In this document: positions 22,597 through 33,583 of the stretch, piece after piece
Layout: each line of letters starts with the position of its first letter
How positions within the stretch are numbered: position 1 is the first letter of the stretch
Assembly: GCA_021029095.1 (NCBI GenBank)
Contig: JAJOHG010000052.1
Coordinates: forward strand, 124,001-188,000
Source: Phellopilus nigrolimitatus
Lineage: Eukaryota > Basidiomycota > Agaricomycetes > Hymenochaetales > Hymenochaetaceae
Direction: 5' to 3'
Length of the DNA stretch: 64,000 nucleotides
Program-made: the position numbers and the translations under genes
The notes under the pieces: generated by a model
The model's database searches: none
Seen by the model: only the letters and a program-made list of their open reading frames with translations
Told to the model about the DNA's origin: nothing

Positions 22597-23842
22597 TCAT
22601 ACGTCTACAAAGATGTTCATCAGTCTGGAACAGCGTTGAAAATGCAATTCATGTGGCTTACATTTAAAGAAGTTGGGAAGATCGTTCCATATCTTTGTCC
22701 TAATTTCGGCGGCAGCGTCTTGGAATTGCTTCTTATGAGAATCCAAGCAATAACAATTGTTGTCATCATAATCAAAGCTATATCCCGCAGATGACGTTTC
22801 ATTTCCCACAGAAGACGGTTTGTATCCCTCAAACAGCGTTTCGAGATCCCGCATCAGAGCTTTCAGCGGATCGCGATCTCGATACATGTCCAGCGCTGTA
22901 TCCTTTGCGAACTGCAAGCAAAGGTTGCGGCAGAATCCCAAATCATGACACCAATCGTCTTCTGCATAAAATCCAACGTCATACTTGGGATGATCGTCCA
23001 CCCATTGAACACAGCCGCCCGATCGAAATCCCAAGAACTTCTCCTCCGCACTACTCATCATGATCCGGATACCCCTGTCCAGTACCTTGTGTTCCTCGAG
23101 GGTGAGAAGTTTCCATCTGGCTGTGGGATCACTGTAGTTGTGGAGCTGAGCGTCGGACCGAACGGCATCCCAATCGTCCGCCTTTGCCATTCGGGAGAGA
23201 TGATAAAAAGCAGCAGGAAGGATACGCGGAACGGAATGACGTTTAGCAAATTGAATGGCAGAAACGGGTTCCGGGAGGATTTGATCAAGTGAAGTCCTGG
23301 CAGACGCATCGGACACATCGGGGCTGCTTCGGAGAAAGTTTCTCTTCCTGTCTATCTCTTCTTCAAATCTGTCCCACTCCTCCAAAGTTAATGGCCAGTC
23401 AGCCTCGATATGCTGGACAATCCGGTCTCGAATCGAAGACATTTGGTACTTCGTTGCCAACGACATGATTCCGTCTAAAAGAAAAGGTGTGTCCGGATTA
23501 TGCCTCTCGAGCTTGAATGACCTAGCCCATAGTTCGATGTAATGAGTGATTGAACCAAAGAAGGTATGCTCACATCGGGTCATACAACACACCTAGAAGC
23601 TTCTCCCATTCCTCAGAAGAGTCATGCAGATCAACCAAGGGCAAAGATTCATAGAGCTCTGCTTCTGTGCTGGGAGGTACTGGAAGGCTCAGCATATCGG
23701 CGAAGACGGATGAATGACGTGTGAGAGTGGACTTGTGCACGCAAAAGAGTACATCGCAGCTCCGCGTCGACGAGGGGACGGACAAAACAATGTTGCCGTC
23801 ATCGATCCAATAGAGCGGGTGGTGTTCTTTAGAGTGTTGCAT
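22597..23842 (-). CDS. BTB/POZ domain protein
   Basis: Two exons: 23842-23575 and 23521-22597, about 396 residues. The ATG at 23840-23842 opens MQHSKEHHPLYWIDDGNIVL. The BTB fold begins with VLFCVHKSTLTRHSSVFADML and continues through PLVDLHDSSEEWEKLLGVLYDP. The 53-nt intron joins DPM to SFKLERHNPDTPFLLDG, then ATKYQMSSIRDRIVQHIEADWP, the usual helical end of this basidiomycete BTB family. The C-terminal half (residues about 170-390) is family-specific helical sequence with Trp and Cys residues and no enzyme motif. BTB domains mediate dimerisation or cullin-3 binding; the partner is unknown. It converges on the FAD oxidoreductase with only about 40 bp between stop codons. Confidence 0.85.
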
Positions 23843-23852
23843 ATCTGCGTCT

Positions 23853-23871
23853 TATTGGGTTGGGAGCGAAG
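23853..23871. repeat. Left copy of GGGAGCGAAGCT inverted repeat
   Basis: The palindrome-like GGGAGCGAAGCTCCC lies at the left border of the pseudogene block. A reverse-complement match (AGCTTCGCTCCC) lies at 25053-25064. Together they flank both decayed gene fragments and could be the termini of a mobile element. The match is only about 12 bp. Confidence 0.4.
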
Positions 23872-23904
23872 CTCCCTCCTAAAAAATTATCACGTGACGT
23901 TCGC

Positions 23905-24237
23905 GGAGTGGCTGTGTGGCCCATTATGGTGCGTGCCTTCGAGGCATGCAGGCTGTCTCCATCTCTGCTGGCTGGATCGGTTGTGGAACATCGTCTGCTT
24001 TATCCCGCTCGACTGGATCAAGTTCGCGATGAAGGTGACCGTCATCAAGAAGCTGCGCACGCACAACTCCGCCGCGCAGCTCGCGGAGGCGTCGTCGACC
24101 GGCGGCGTCCTCTCTCGCGCGCGGCGTCGATTCACGAGAGCCTGTACTTGAACCGCGTGAGCTTCATCCGCCGCACGGCACGCAAGGTCGGCCTCGGTGG
24201 CAACATCCGTATCAAGCCCATCGCCGCTTCAGCTTGA
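23905..24237 (+). pseudogene. Plasma-membrane H+-ATPase C-terminal fragment
   Basis: The reading frame around LDRLWNIVCFIPLDWIKFAMKVTVIKKLR matches the last transmembrane segment and cytosolic tail of fungal P-type H+-ATPase (PMA1). The frame then slips one base near 24115. The second frame continues SRAASIHESLYLNRVSFIRR and TARKVGLGGNIRIKP, the regulatory C-terminal tail, to TGA at 24235-24237. The ATP-binding and catalytic domains are absent, so this is a truncated, frameshifted copy. Similarity past the stop (IQA, SQTLAR) suggests the original tail continued. Confidence 0.8.
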
Positions 24238-24330
24238 TTCAAGCCGCGTGAACCAGCCAGACGCTCGCACGCTCGCGCGCAACCCTCCGCACACTGCGGC
24301 CTAAGCATTACGACGACGACGTTCTATGAC

Positions 24331-24866
24331 CACACTCGGGAAATGCCAGTTTTCGGGGTAACAGACCCAGCAGTGAGTCGTTCCAGTCCGCCGCACCTGA
24401 GTGCATCAATGCGCCCGGCTTTGGTAGCGGGGCACCCGTGCACTCACCCGTGCAGTCGGGATACCAGCAGCAGATGGGCGTGGTGACAGGCTAGTTCTCA
24501 CAGATGGGGCTCGCAGGCGGGCAGAAACCACACGCGCTGTACACCACAAACCTACTGATGGCTCCGCCTGACCCGCGCGAGCTGTACGCGCCGCCTCCTG
24601 AGATCCGCTTGCTGTCGAATCTCACCATCGCCGCACGCGAACGCGGACCCATCTAACCAGCGCTGCACGATCAACGCGGTTCCGACGACGACCTCCGCGC
24701 TGCTCAACTTGGACTTGTCCTCATGCCGTACCGCTTGCTTAAGGAGGGTGATTCTCCGGTCCCACTCGTCACCGACACTGTCATTGCACGCTGCCGCCGC
24801 TACAAGATGTACATCAACCCCTTCATGTAGTTGATCGATGACAGCAACCGATGGTACTGCTGTGTA
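24331..24866 (+). pseudogene. SEC24 N-terminal fragment
   Basis: Fragments in shifting frames match the COPII coat subunit SEC24. LYTTNLLMAPPDPRELYAPPPEIRL is at about 24538-24615 and NLTIAARE follows. [32 protein letters not shown] and [19 protein letters not shown] come next, then LIDDSNRWYCC. The zinc-finger CRRC is degraded to CRRY, and an in-frame TAG (24828-24830) replaces the glutamine codon before the IDxxNRW motif. Several frameshifts are present. The fragment stops where SEC24's zinc-finger domain would continue, so the trunk and gelsolin domains are missing. Confidence 0.78.
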
Positions 24867-25593
24867 CATACCATACATACATACAATATACAAACGAATA
24901 TACTGGTGCTACTCTGTCCTTAAAAACCCGTGATCTACCTGCGGGTATTGAAAGATCGCAAATTCTCAACCTGCGACAATCCGTTTCCTACGCTCACAGG
25001 TATTCACGGGTATTGGAGCACAAAAGAGCGCAGATAAAGCCTTAGTTACACAAGCTTCGCTCCCCCCTTAATATGTGGTTCGTTTATATCGTTCGCGACG
25101 GTCGACAATGAGAAACATGAAGCGAAGCCGCGATTGAACATGTGTAGACAACGCGTACACAAGTGTAAATATTTTGATTAGTGGCGGACTCTGCCTGACT
25201 TTCACTACGTACTATACTTATTCAAAGGAAGCCGCAGCTGTCCCTATTCTCAGCAAGCTACGTGTAAGGCTTATGTTGGGACGGTCTTAGAGATGCGACT
25301 TTGAGGTTAAGCGCATGCCAAAAGTTCACCGGCAGTCATGTTTCTGGCATGTCTCGAGGAAAATGCCTTGTCAGTATTCTGTTAGTGTACGTACATAGGT
25401 ACCTATTTTTTTCTTCTCCCTCCTCTTCTCGCTCGTCCTGAAAAGCGTCAACAGTGAAGTCAGGATCAGATGTAAGAGGAAGGGCGCAAGAGAATCAAGG
25501 CTCACCTTGTACATCGAATTTCTATCATACTATCACAACCTAAAAGCCACTGCTCACATTCTTTCTAACGCTGATTTCTGCTCGATAGAATCG
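24867..25593. other. Intergenic region beyond the pseudogene block
   Basis: This contains CGGGTATTGAAAGATCGCAAATT-like sequence with a second GGGTATTGG motif near 25010, ending in the AGCTTCGCTCCC border at 25053-25064. The remainder to 25593 is the 3' flank of the homoserine dehydrogenase gene with no recognisable feature. Confidence 0.4.
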
Positions 25594-26802
25594 TCACGAA
25601 AGCTTGAGCAGATCGCTGAGCACGCCCATTGCTGTAACGGCCGCGCCCGCACCTGCGCCCTGGATAATCAATGGCCGAGCGCCGTACCGCTTCGTGTAAA
25701 ACATTATAATGTTGTCCGAACCGCCTAGCGAAGTCGCAAATGCATGCGTGTTTTCGTATCTTCATTGTTGATGAGTTGGAAGACATAAATGGCCACACAT
25801 ATCCCTCGACTTACTTCTCCAATGACGCCTTAATTACGCCATTCTCAACGTCCACGACGCCGACATAGCGGAGGACCTTGCCCTCCTTCTGCGCATCGGC
25901 ACGCAGCGCATCAAATTCCGCATCGAACTCTGGAAGGCGCGCCATGAACTCGTCGCCCGTCGCGAGGTTATCGAGCGCAGTAGGCACGAGGCTACGTGTC
26001 TGCACGGATTTATAGCCTTCTGGGAGGGAAGCACGCAGAGTAGGAATCGTTCGTGAGAGGATGGTGAGCTTGCGCGCGACATCAGCGCCGTTGAGGTCGT
26101 CTCCGGGGTGTGGTTCTGTGTAACCATTTTCTCGAGCTACTTTTACGACGGACGAGAAAGAGGGTCCGCCAGCGGCCGACGTAGAGAAGTTGTTAAAGAT
26201 ATAACTCATAGTCCCGGAAAAAACGCCTTCAATTTTTGTAATCTGGGATTCAGAATAATTTCCTCCTGCATCAGAATCTTCATAAACGAATGACTCACTG
26301 TGTCTCCAGTCGCCACCAAGTCTTTCAGCGTTGAGATAATCGGCAGACCTGCACCCACAGTTGATTCGTTCAGATAACGCGCCCCGCTCTGCTCGCTCGC
26401 GCTTAAGATCTTCTCAAACAAAGCCTGGTCGGCAGAGAATGCTTTTTTATTCGGCGTGATCACATTCACGCCCGCCGCGAGGAAGTCCGGGTACATCTTC
26501 GCGACACCCTCCGAGGACGTGTTGTCGACAAGCACAACTTTCTGGCCCGCCTTCACAAGCTCAAGCAGCTCGCCCGCGAGTGCGGGCAGGGTCTTCGGTA
26601 AAGCAGATTGCTGAAAAGTCGGTCGCCAGCTGTCGTGCGTGACGGCGATCCCGTGCGCTGCGAACAGCGTCGCCTTGGATGTCGAGAGGGACACGATTTG
26701 AAATTGCTGCTTCGGGAGAGCAAGAAGCTGGTTGACAAATTCTCCACCGACGAGGCCAACGCCGACGACGGCGACGAGAATGGGCTTGTAAAGCGAGGAC
26801 AT
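25594..26802 (-). CDS. HOM6: Homoserine dehydrogenase
   Basis: This enzyme reduces aspartate semialdehyde to homoserine with NAD(P)H, in the branch leading to methionine and threonine. The start ATG at 26800-26802 gives MSSLYKPILVAVVGVGLVGG with the nucleotide-binding GVGLVGG at about residues 14-20. Conserved blocks follow: VVLVDNTSSEGVAKMYPDFL, NVITPNKKAFS, YLNESTVGAGLPIISTLKDL. Splicing at GDT joins ITKIEGVFSGTMSYIFNNFS, the catalytic domain. Then come GYTEPHPGDDLNGADVARKL and a second splice giving KYENTHAFATSLGGSDNIIM. The protein ends GAGAAVTAMGVLSDLLKLS at 25594. It is a monofunctional fungal enzyme with no fused aspartokinase. Triple GATAAG sites lie about 70 bp upstream. Confidence 0.94.
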
Positions 26803-26872
26803 GGTGGTGGAAGACGGACAAATCGGCTGATCCCAAATCGCGATTCGCGCATCTATGCACATTCCAATCCAG

Positions 26873-26888
26873 GATAAGATAAGATAAG
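26873..26888. promoter_or_regulatory. Overlapping GATAAG sites upstream of HOM6
   Basis: Three GATAAG motifs repeat every five bases (26873, 26878, 26883), followed by GATGGG. They lie 71-86 bp upstream of the HOM6 ATG. GATAAG is the consensus of fungal GATA factors, including nitrogen regulators. Function here is inferred. Confidence 0.45.
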
Positions 26889-27098
26889 ATGGGTAAGGAC
26901 TTGCTGGTGTAACATGGGTGGTTAAGTTACATCTACATACAGACAGAACGAAAGTGTTGTGGAAAGACCGAGGTCGAGCGAAATGATGCTAGCTATCGAG
27001 TCCCCAGAAATAAGACATGGGACAAAATGCATTTGGTTGATTGATTCCCCTAACGTACATACATTTTCCCTTTTCTTCTGTATCCTTTCCTTTCGGGC

Positions 27099-28334
27099 TT
27101 ATTGAATGCGGTTTGGGGTCTGCGCAACCAGGATACGATGTTCCCAGTATCTGTTAAAAGAGTCAACACGGCGCGTACATACGTTTTCAGCTAAGTAACG
27201 TACTTCTTTCGAATAGTGTCGTGATCGTCCGCGAGAGACTTCCATAGCTGGTCGCACAGATCAGCATAACATGGGTCTGATGGTTAATTGAACATCCTCA
27301 CAGCGACAGCCTTTGCTATATCATCGCCCCCTGCAGCCTCGTTCACATCCGCGAGAAATTCAATCGCCGCGGGACACGGCAAGTCTGCACCAGCCGACGG
27401 CTTGGGATTTTCAAGGTCGATAACGGAGTCCTCTGAACTAGTTGACGGCGGAGAAGCAGTGAACGGAAGTACAAACTCCGTCAGCGACGCGAAAGGCGTC
27501 TCAGAGTGCTCGAGCACGCCGCGCAAATAGTTCCATGCTGACGCGTTGTTCGGTGCGAGCGCGATCTTCTCTTTCGTAAAGGCTAACTCCCTTCGCGCTA
27601 CCTCCTCCCTATCTTCATCTCCTTTCCTCACACCGCTTGCAAACACGACGAAAAATCGATGATTCCACGCAGAATTATTCCGGACGTCGTCCTCGAGCAT
27701 GCTTTCGACGTAGCGGAGCTCGCCCGCCCAAAGCGCGTCCTGGTTGAAGTGCGCGAGAACCCATTGACGGTATGCCCATGTATGATAGTTCTTCGCGTCG
27801 GAAGCGAGACCCCGCGCGATGAACGTGAGTTCTGCAGCGGGGGATTCGCCAAGTACGCCGCGCTGCAGCAGGAGCCGCCGATGGTGCCAGACTTGGTAGT
27901 TCTTAAGGTATTTTTCTGCAAGTTCATCCATGAGCGCAAGCTCTCTGTCTAGAGGGGCATCGATAGCTAATAGGGTTTGATAGCGGTATTGCCTTTCAAA
28001 AGGATGTGTACATTAGTTTGCAAGGATGAAGTCGAGTTAAATATTTGAATGCACCATGCGGAGTAATGAGCTGGATTGAGTCGTATGATGCTTTCCGTCA
28101 GTTCTAGAACGCGTTCACTCAACTCTCCGATCTTTACGATGCCTCGAAAGTAGTCTGTCGCGTCCTTATCTGAGCGTTCCAAAAGTTAACACCAAGTACT
28201 AGGAAATCGTCGTTATAGCACTTGCAAGCTGCTGTGTAGAAGATTGGTGCAATCGGATTCGCATCTGGCTCGTACTGGGAGATCGCAGTGATGTCTGCCC
28301 ACTCCAGACGGTCTGCGTAGAGCGTCGAAGACAT
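27099..28334 (-). CDS. RAM2: Protein farnesyl/geranylgeranyltransferase type I alpha subunit
   Basis: This is the shared alpha subunit of the CaaX prenyltransferases, forming a helical-repeat scaffold around the catalytic beta subunit. The ATG at 28332-28334 opens MSSTLYADRLEWADITAI. An exon has DYFRGIVKIGELSERVLELTE and LNPAHYSAWCIQ. PPTA repeats follow with their Trp motifs: KNYQVWHHRRLLL, KNYHTWAYRQWVL, NNSAWNHRFFVV and NASAWNYLRGVL. An intron of about 54 nt after KAVA ends at a CAG so that LWKSLADDHDTIRKK continues the frame; reading through would stop at once. A last exon gives YWEHRILVAQTPNRIQ with stop at 27099. The exon 1/2 junction near 28196-28230 was not fully resolved. Confidence 0.9.
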
Positions 28335-28689
28335 GGTCAACGACAAAGAAAGAGGCGAGAAAGTCTGTCTCTGGTGTGCTTAGTGTTACATCTTTGTCAT
28401 GCTATTGTCATATTTAGAAGGCACACCTCGTGACACAATATGTTGCTTTTCCAGTCTTGACGCGTTTGAACGCGTCGCGGGTTCACTTGTGACTCTGACT
28501 TGAGTGTTATTCTACTGAACCTGAGCTCTCTTGGGAAGACAAGTCAGGCTTCATCAACTCGTTGTCCGAGCTGTCTGCAGAATCTTAGTGAAAGACTTGG
28601 CGCTGAACTCAACTTGAACTTCGTCCACAGTACAGCAATAATACGTATCTTGCCACCGGTTCTCCAGCTCGTTCTTTGCTCAGTGCTCA
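28335..28689. promoter_or_regulatory. Divergent promoter region, RAM2 / glucanase
   Basis: 355 bp separate the two start codons. A small inverted repeat (GACGCGTTTGAACGCGTC, 28457-28474) is visible. No other element was identified. Confidence 0.4.
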
Positions 28690-30517
28690 ATGGATCGCCT
28701 CGCGGACAAAGCTCAGCGCAAAATCACAAAGCTTCTGAACAAGTTCGGTGCCCCAGGAGACAACAAAGAAAGCAACATAATCCCGCTTGAGATCGATGGC
28801 CCCATTAGCACACGAGTCGTGTACAGCTTCCGGAAACAAAGAGGAGTGAATTTAGGTGAGCTAACAGCAGCTCTGAGAGCGAAGAAGACATTGAAGCCGT
28901 CTAAAGGGTCATGGTTTACGCTCGAGCGTTGGATCAGCGATGCGCCGTTCCGCCAAGCCCAGCATCCCTCGCAGAGTGACTATGATGTTGCAAAGGGCCC
29001 TAACGCGAAGGAAATCCTCGAGAAGCACTGGGAGACTTGGATCACAGAAGATGACTGGATGTGGCTGTCGGAACATGGCATTAATACAGTTCGGATCCCA
29101 GTGAGCACGAGCAGAGTACGTCCTCAAAACGTCCATTTATCGCATACAGATTGGATTCTATCATGTCTGCGGAGCTGACAACTCTGTTCTTGATGGAACG
29201 GACTTCGCGGACTTAGGCCATGTCTTTTCTGGTGCTTGGTCTCGAATCTTGTTTGCCATCGACTCGGCGGCAAAGCATGGAATCGGTGTCTTGATTGGTC
29301 TGTCAGCAAAAACTCAATAGAATACTTATCTTACTCGTTTACTGAAGATCTGCACGCGGCACCTGGCAAGCAGAACGCTGACGCGCATAGCGGGCAGACG
29401 GGGCCCATCCGCTTTTTCGAGCGTGCAAACTTGGCGCGAACACAACACATCCTCTGTATTCTTGCTAAGGAGCTCTATGGCAAGGATAATGTCGTCGGGC
29501 TCCAGCTTCTCAATGAGCCGCAGGGGCATCGGGCGCTCACGGATTGGTACGTTTCTACGCTTAACGAGATCCGACAGATTGCACCGGCGTTACCGCTGTA
29601 CATCCACGATGCATGGGACACGCATAAGTATACGTCCCTTGCGGGTGGAAGGGCAGAGTCCGACTTCGTCGCTGTCGACTACCACCTGTACCGCTGCTTT
29701 ACGGCCGCGGACCACAAGCTTTCCGGGGACGAACACGCGGGTGCACTTCGTGCGCATATGAGCGGCGAGCTTGCGGCCCGGGCAGGCGAATGTCGTGGGA
29801 ATCTGATCGTTGGCGAGTTCAGTGCGGCACTCAATCCGGCGTCGATGCGCTCGGGTGAGCCGGGCGAACAGGACCGCCAGCGACGCGTGTTCGCACGGGC
29901 AGAACTCGAATTGTTCGAACGCCAGTGCGCCGGCTGGTTCTTCTGGACGTACAAGAAGGATGGCTGGGACGCCGGGTGGAGCTTGCGCGACACAGTCGTT
30001 GCAGAAATCATGCCTGCCTGGCATGGCGTCAGGAGAATTTTAGGCAAGATGATCGTGAATGATCCTGCGAAAAGGGATGTAGCGAAAGACAAGGCACTTC
30101 GTGAGCATACGTTTATTTTTTCATGCGGGACGAAAAGGAAGTTGTTCTAATCACCTACCCACTTCAGACGATCATTCTACGTATTGGGACCAACAGAAGG
30201 GCCACTACGAGCATTGGCGTTTCGAAGACGGTTTTATTGAAGGATGGGAAGATGCGTATACATTCTTCTCATTTGATCTGGGATCTGCAGTTCCAGAGCT
30301 CGGCTTCAAGGGTCAGTGGGCGAAGAGAAGGGCCCATGCGCACAGCAAAGAAAAGGGCCACAGCAAAAACATCTGGGAATTTGGTACGTTCTTCCAACAT
30401 TCCTTTCCGTCGTTCCATCCACTTTTGACTTCGATGATGCTCACCATCTTATTAATAGAGCATGGATTCTCTCAAGGGGTCGACGCTGCAAAGACGGCTT
30501 TCTTGGGATCATACTGA
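28690..30517 (+). CDS. Glucan 1,3-beta-glucosidase, GH5 (GH5_9-like)
   Basis: This is an exo-beta-1,3-glucanase-type retaining glycosidase likely acting on fungal beta-glucan. The ATG at 28690 gives MDRLADKAQRKITKLLNKFG with no signal peptide, so it may be intracellular or unconventionally exported. Spliced motifs in order: RGVNLG joined to GSWFTLERWISDAPF, NAKEILEKHWETWITEDDW, LSEHGINTVRIP, IGFYHVCG, and HGIGVLIDLHAAPGKQN. The acid/base glutamate is in GLQLLNEPQG and the nucleophile glutamate is in NLIVGEFSAALNP. GWFFWTYKKDGWDAGWSL supplies the substrate-binding Trp. After the catalytic domain a C-terminal extension has DDHSTYWDQQKGHYEHWRFEDG. The last exon reads EHGFSQGVDAAKTAFLGSY, ending at 30517. 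At least four introns are present. Confidence 0.9.
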
Positions 30518-31435
30518 AGTAAAAGACTCGTTTTTGTTCCTATGGTCGAATATGACCTAGTCGGCAGCCCTTATGCCTTCACCGCGACTAGTGATGTCTG
30601 TGGAATGGTTTCAATTTTGCTGGGTCTTTAGAAAGCTATTCAATCGCAATATCCCCACGTCAATTGTGTCCGAGTTACGCTAGGTCACCATGTGCCCGAC
30701 ATTCGTAATGTTCGGAGCTCGTGCTGCATACTAATTGTGAATTTAGTAAAATATTTTCGCTCTGCTCTTTCTTGCCGCCTCCTGAGTCGTTCTCGGACCT
30801 GCATGGGACTTTTTCTATAATCTCGTCATGCATGGATGAGACTTTGTGTGCCTGGTGTGCCTGGTCAAATCGCGCTATACTCTTCTGAAGCTAGGGATGA
30901 ACTATGGATTCGATATTCTCTGAAGATCAAGGTGGCTTTCGATTATAGATTCAAGTCTCGAATCACGAAGCGGTTCGGCGATCGTGAAATATTACTGCTT
31001 CTTCATCGAGATATTGTCTTTATGCAACTACCAGTATATTCTACAACACCTATGATGGTCCCGCTTGACCCGGAGCGCAGACTCACGAGATCGGTTCTAG
31101 TCTCACCGGCAAGAGTGCTTCTCGCCTGCTTCTCCGTCACGTACGGCAAAGCTCCCTGTCAGATGACTGAGCTCTCGGTTCAACCCCTCATCCTGGGCAT
31201 TCAGAGATGTCGGTATGTAACGAATGAAGTACAGGCGGTGCACCGAGAGGAGGAACGTCGGCAGATTTTCTTCTTGTAGCCTAATGAAGAGCATCTGGAG
31301 CGCACGCAGAAATAGTCTCTTGGCTCGTGCACCAGGGCTGCTCAATTGAGTGGCGGTCGAAAAGGTTATAAGGAGCCCAGAAACCGTACCTGTCCGCCTC
31401 TCCGCACACCCTGTTTTTCTAAGCAGTCTGCAACC
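30518..31435. other. Intergenic region
   Basis: About 900 bp. An unspliced plus-strand frame at 30836-31279 has no family motif. It is probably upstream sequence of the transporter gene. Confidence 0.45.
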
Positions 31436-33583
31436 ATGGGTGCCGGGGCTGTAGCTGTAGACGGCTCGACGGCTGGGTATGCTCACCTCCTTGACCCGAA
31501 CAGAAAGTGGTACAATAACTGGCGGTGCGCACGATTCTTCCGTCCTCCGAGGATCCGGCTTTTCATGAGGCTAATTTTGTCGTTAATCCGACTTCCAATA
31601 GTATTATCGCCTTGAACGGGTGGATTGTACTTTTGTGCGTCGTCTCGCTTATTCGATTCTTCTGTGTCCAAGAAGCTCTGAGGCTCTTTGCTAAATTCCT
31701 GTAATTTCAAAGTCTGATTACGTCGTCAACGAATGGCTACGATGGAAGTATGATGAACGGGCTTCAGTCACTAACGCAATGGGAGGATGCTTTTAACCAT
31801 CCGACTGGAGGCATGCTTGGTCTTCTCAACGCTATCCAGGTAAGTTGTAGATAAGTAACAGGCGCGAATGATTTGATCTGATGTTCGGCAATTCATAGAA
31901 CATAGGTTCTCTTGCCGCCTATCCATTTGCGCCATATGTGTCCGATGGCATTGGCCGTCGACCGACGGTGTTCTCCGGCGCTTTGATCATGTGTGCCGCG
32001 ACGGCATTACAGACTGCCTCCCAGTCTATCGGCATGTTCATTGGAGCTCGGTAAGTCAAGAGGCTTATATCACAATGCATACTCCAGCTTAAATTTGCTC
32101 TAGTTTTATGATTGGCTTTGGGCTGGGTTTCGCCGCGAACTCTGCGCCGATGCTTGTATCTGAGATAGCGTATCCGCCGTATCGTGCGCAGATGACATCT
32201 CTATACAATTCTCTGTGGTATTCCGGCTCGATCATGTGCGTTTATATGGAATACCTCGTTTTTTAAATTGTCTAACATTAGGCGTGTCTTTAGTGCTGCT
32301 TGGACTACTTTCGGAAGCTTCAAAATTCCAAGGTGAGCGCTTTACCGCATTCTGCGGTATTGCTGAGCTCATTGAATCGAACACGAAAGTTCTTGGGCCT
32401 GGAGGTTGCCTTCGTTGCTTCAGGGGTTGCCCTCAATCCTCCAAGTAACTCTCGTCTGGTTCGCACCGGAATCACCCAGGTGGCTAGTAAGCAATGGTCG
32501 CGAGAAGCAGGCCCTCCAAACTCTAGCGTATTATCACGCCGATGGTAACGAGTACGTTCGCAATCCCTTGTTCAGACCTACGATTTAATGACAGGTATCG
32601 ATTTAGGGATGACCCGCTCGTCCAGTACGAGTACGAGGAAATCAAGGCCGCCATTGATTTCGATCGGATAGTTGCGGCGAATGTCGGGTGGAAATCTTTC
32701 CTCTCCTCACCAGGCAATCGCAAACGCGTACGCATCATTGTCGCGATCGCTTTCTTTTCGCAGTGGTCAGGGAATGGACTCGTATCATTCTATCTCAACA
32801 AAGTCTTCGACGCAATTGGCATTGTTGACCCAACTACGCAGCTTCTCATCAACGGTATCTTGCAAATTTGGAATCTCATTGTCTCGGTTACGTCATCAAT
32901 GCTTGTCGAACGTGTCGGAAGACGGCTGCTGTTTATGACATCTTGCGTTGGGATGATTATTTTCTGGACCGCACAGACAGTCTGCTTCAAACTATCGCAA
33001 AACGGCAACCTGGCGGCTGCGCACGGAACCATAGTGTTCATTTTCTTATACTATATGGCATATGAGTAAGTCGCCAACTTGCTTGATTTGACGTTCGGAA
33101 ATACTCAGCAATTTCATCCATCATAGCATCGCGTTCACACCACTGATTGTCTCGTATACGGTTGAAATTCTTCCATATCCGATTCGAGCAAAGGGATTCA
33201 ACATCTTCAACTTCGTAATCTCCCTTGCGCTCATCTTCAACCAATATGTCAATCCGATTGCTCTCGAGAATTTGTCATGGCGCTACTATGCAAGTGTTTT
33301 TATCAGGTTCCTTTCATCAAACACTCATGTGTGGGCCATATAGATCGTATACGCCTGCTGGATACTCTTTGAAACGGTATTTTGCTATATTTATATCGTC
33401 GAGACAAAGGGACGCACCCTCGAGGAGACTGCGGCCCTCTTTGACGACGTCGACGCGTCTGCACTGATCACGAACCAGGCTGACTTGTCGGAGATTGGCA
33501 CGGAGACAAAGGATCATAGCGAGAAAGCATCAGACTCTCAGGAATCTGTGATAGGGATTCACAATGTGGAGACTGTGGCTTGA
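31436..33583 (+). CDS. MFS sugar transporter (lactose-permease/STL-like)
   Basis: This is a major-facilitator sugar:H+ symporter in the plasma membrane. The ATG at 31436 gives MGAGAVAVDGSTAGYAHLLDP. Spliced exons read NGYDGSMMNGLQSLTQWEDAF, the family's first-helix motif. IGSLAAYPFAPYVSDGIGRRPTVFSG follows with the loop 2-3 GRR signature. Then come FMIGFGLGFAANSAPMLVSEIAYPPYRAQ, SIIAAWTTFGSFKIPSSWAWR, WFAPESPRWL, and RFRDDPLVQYEYEEIKAAI. The second half has FFSQWSGNGLVSFYL, ERVGRRLLF, IPS-type loop PLIVSYTVEILPYPIRAKG, and VETKGRTLEETAALFDDVD. The hydrophilic tail ends HNVETVA at 33583. Choosing acceptors at GTCTTTAG and ACGAAAG keeps the frame, so I see no inactivating defect. Substrate is unknown. 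Confidence 0.88.
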
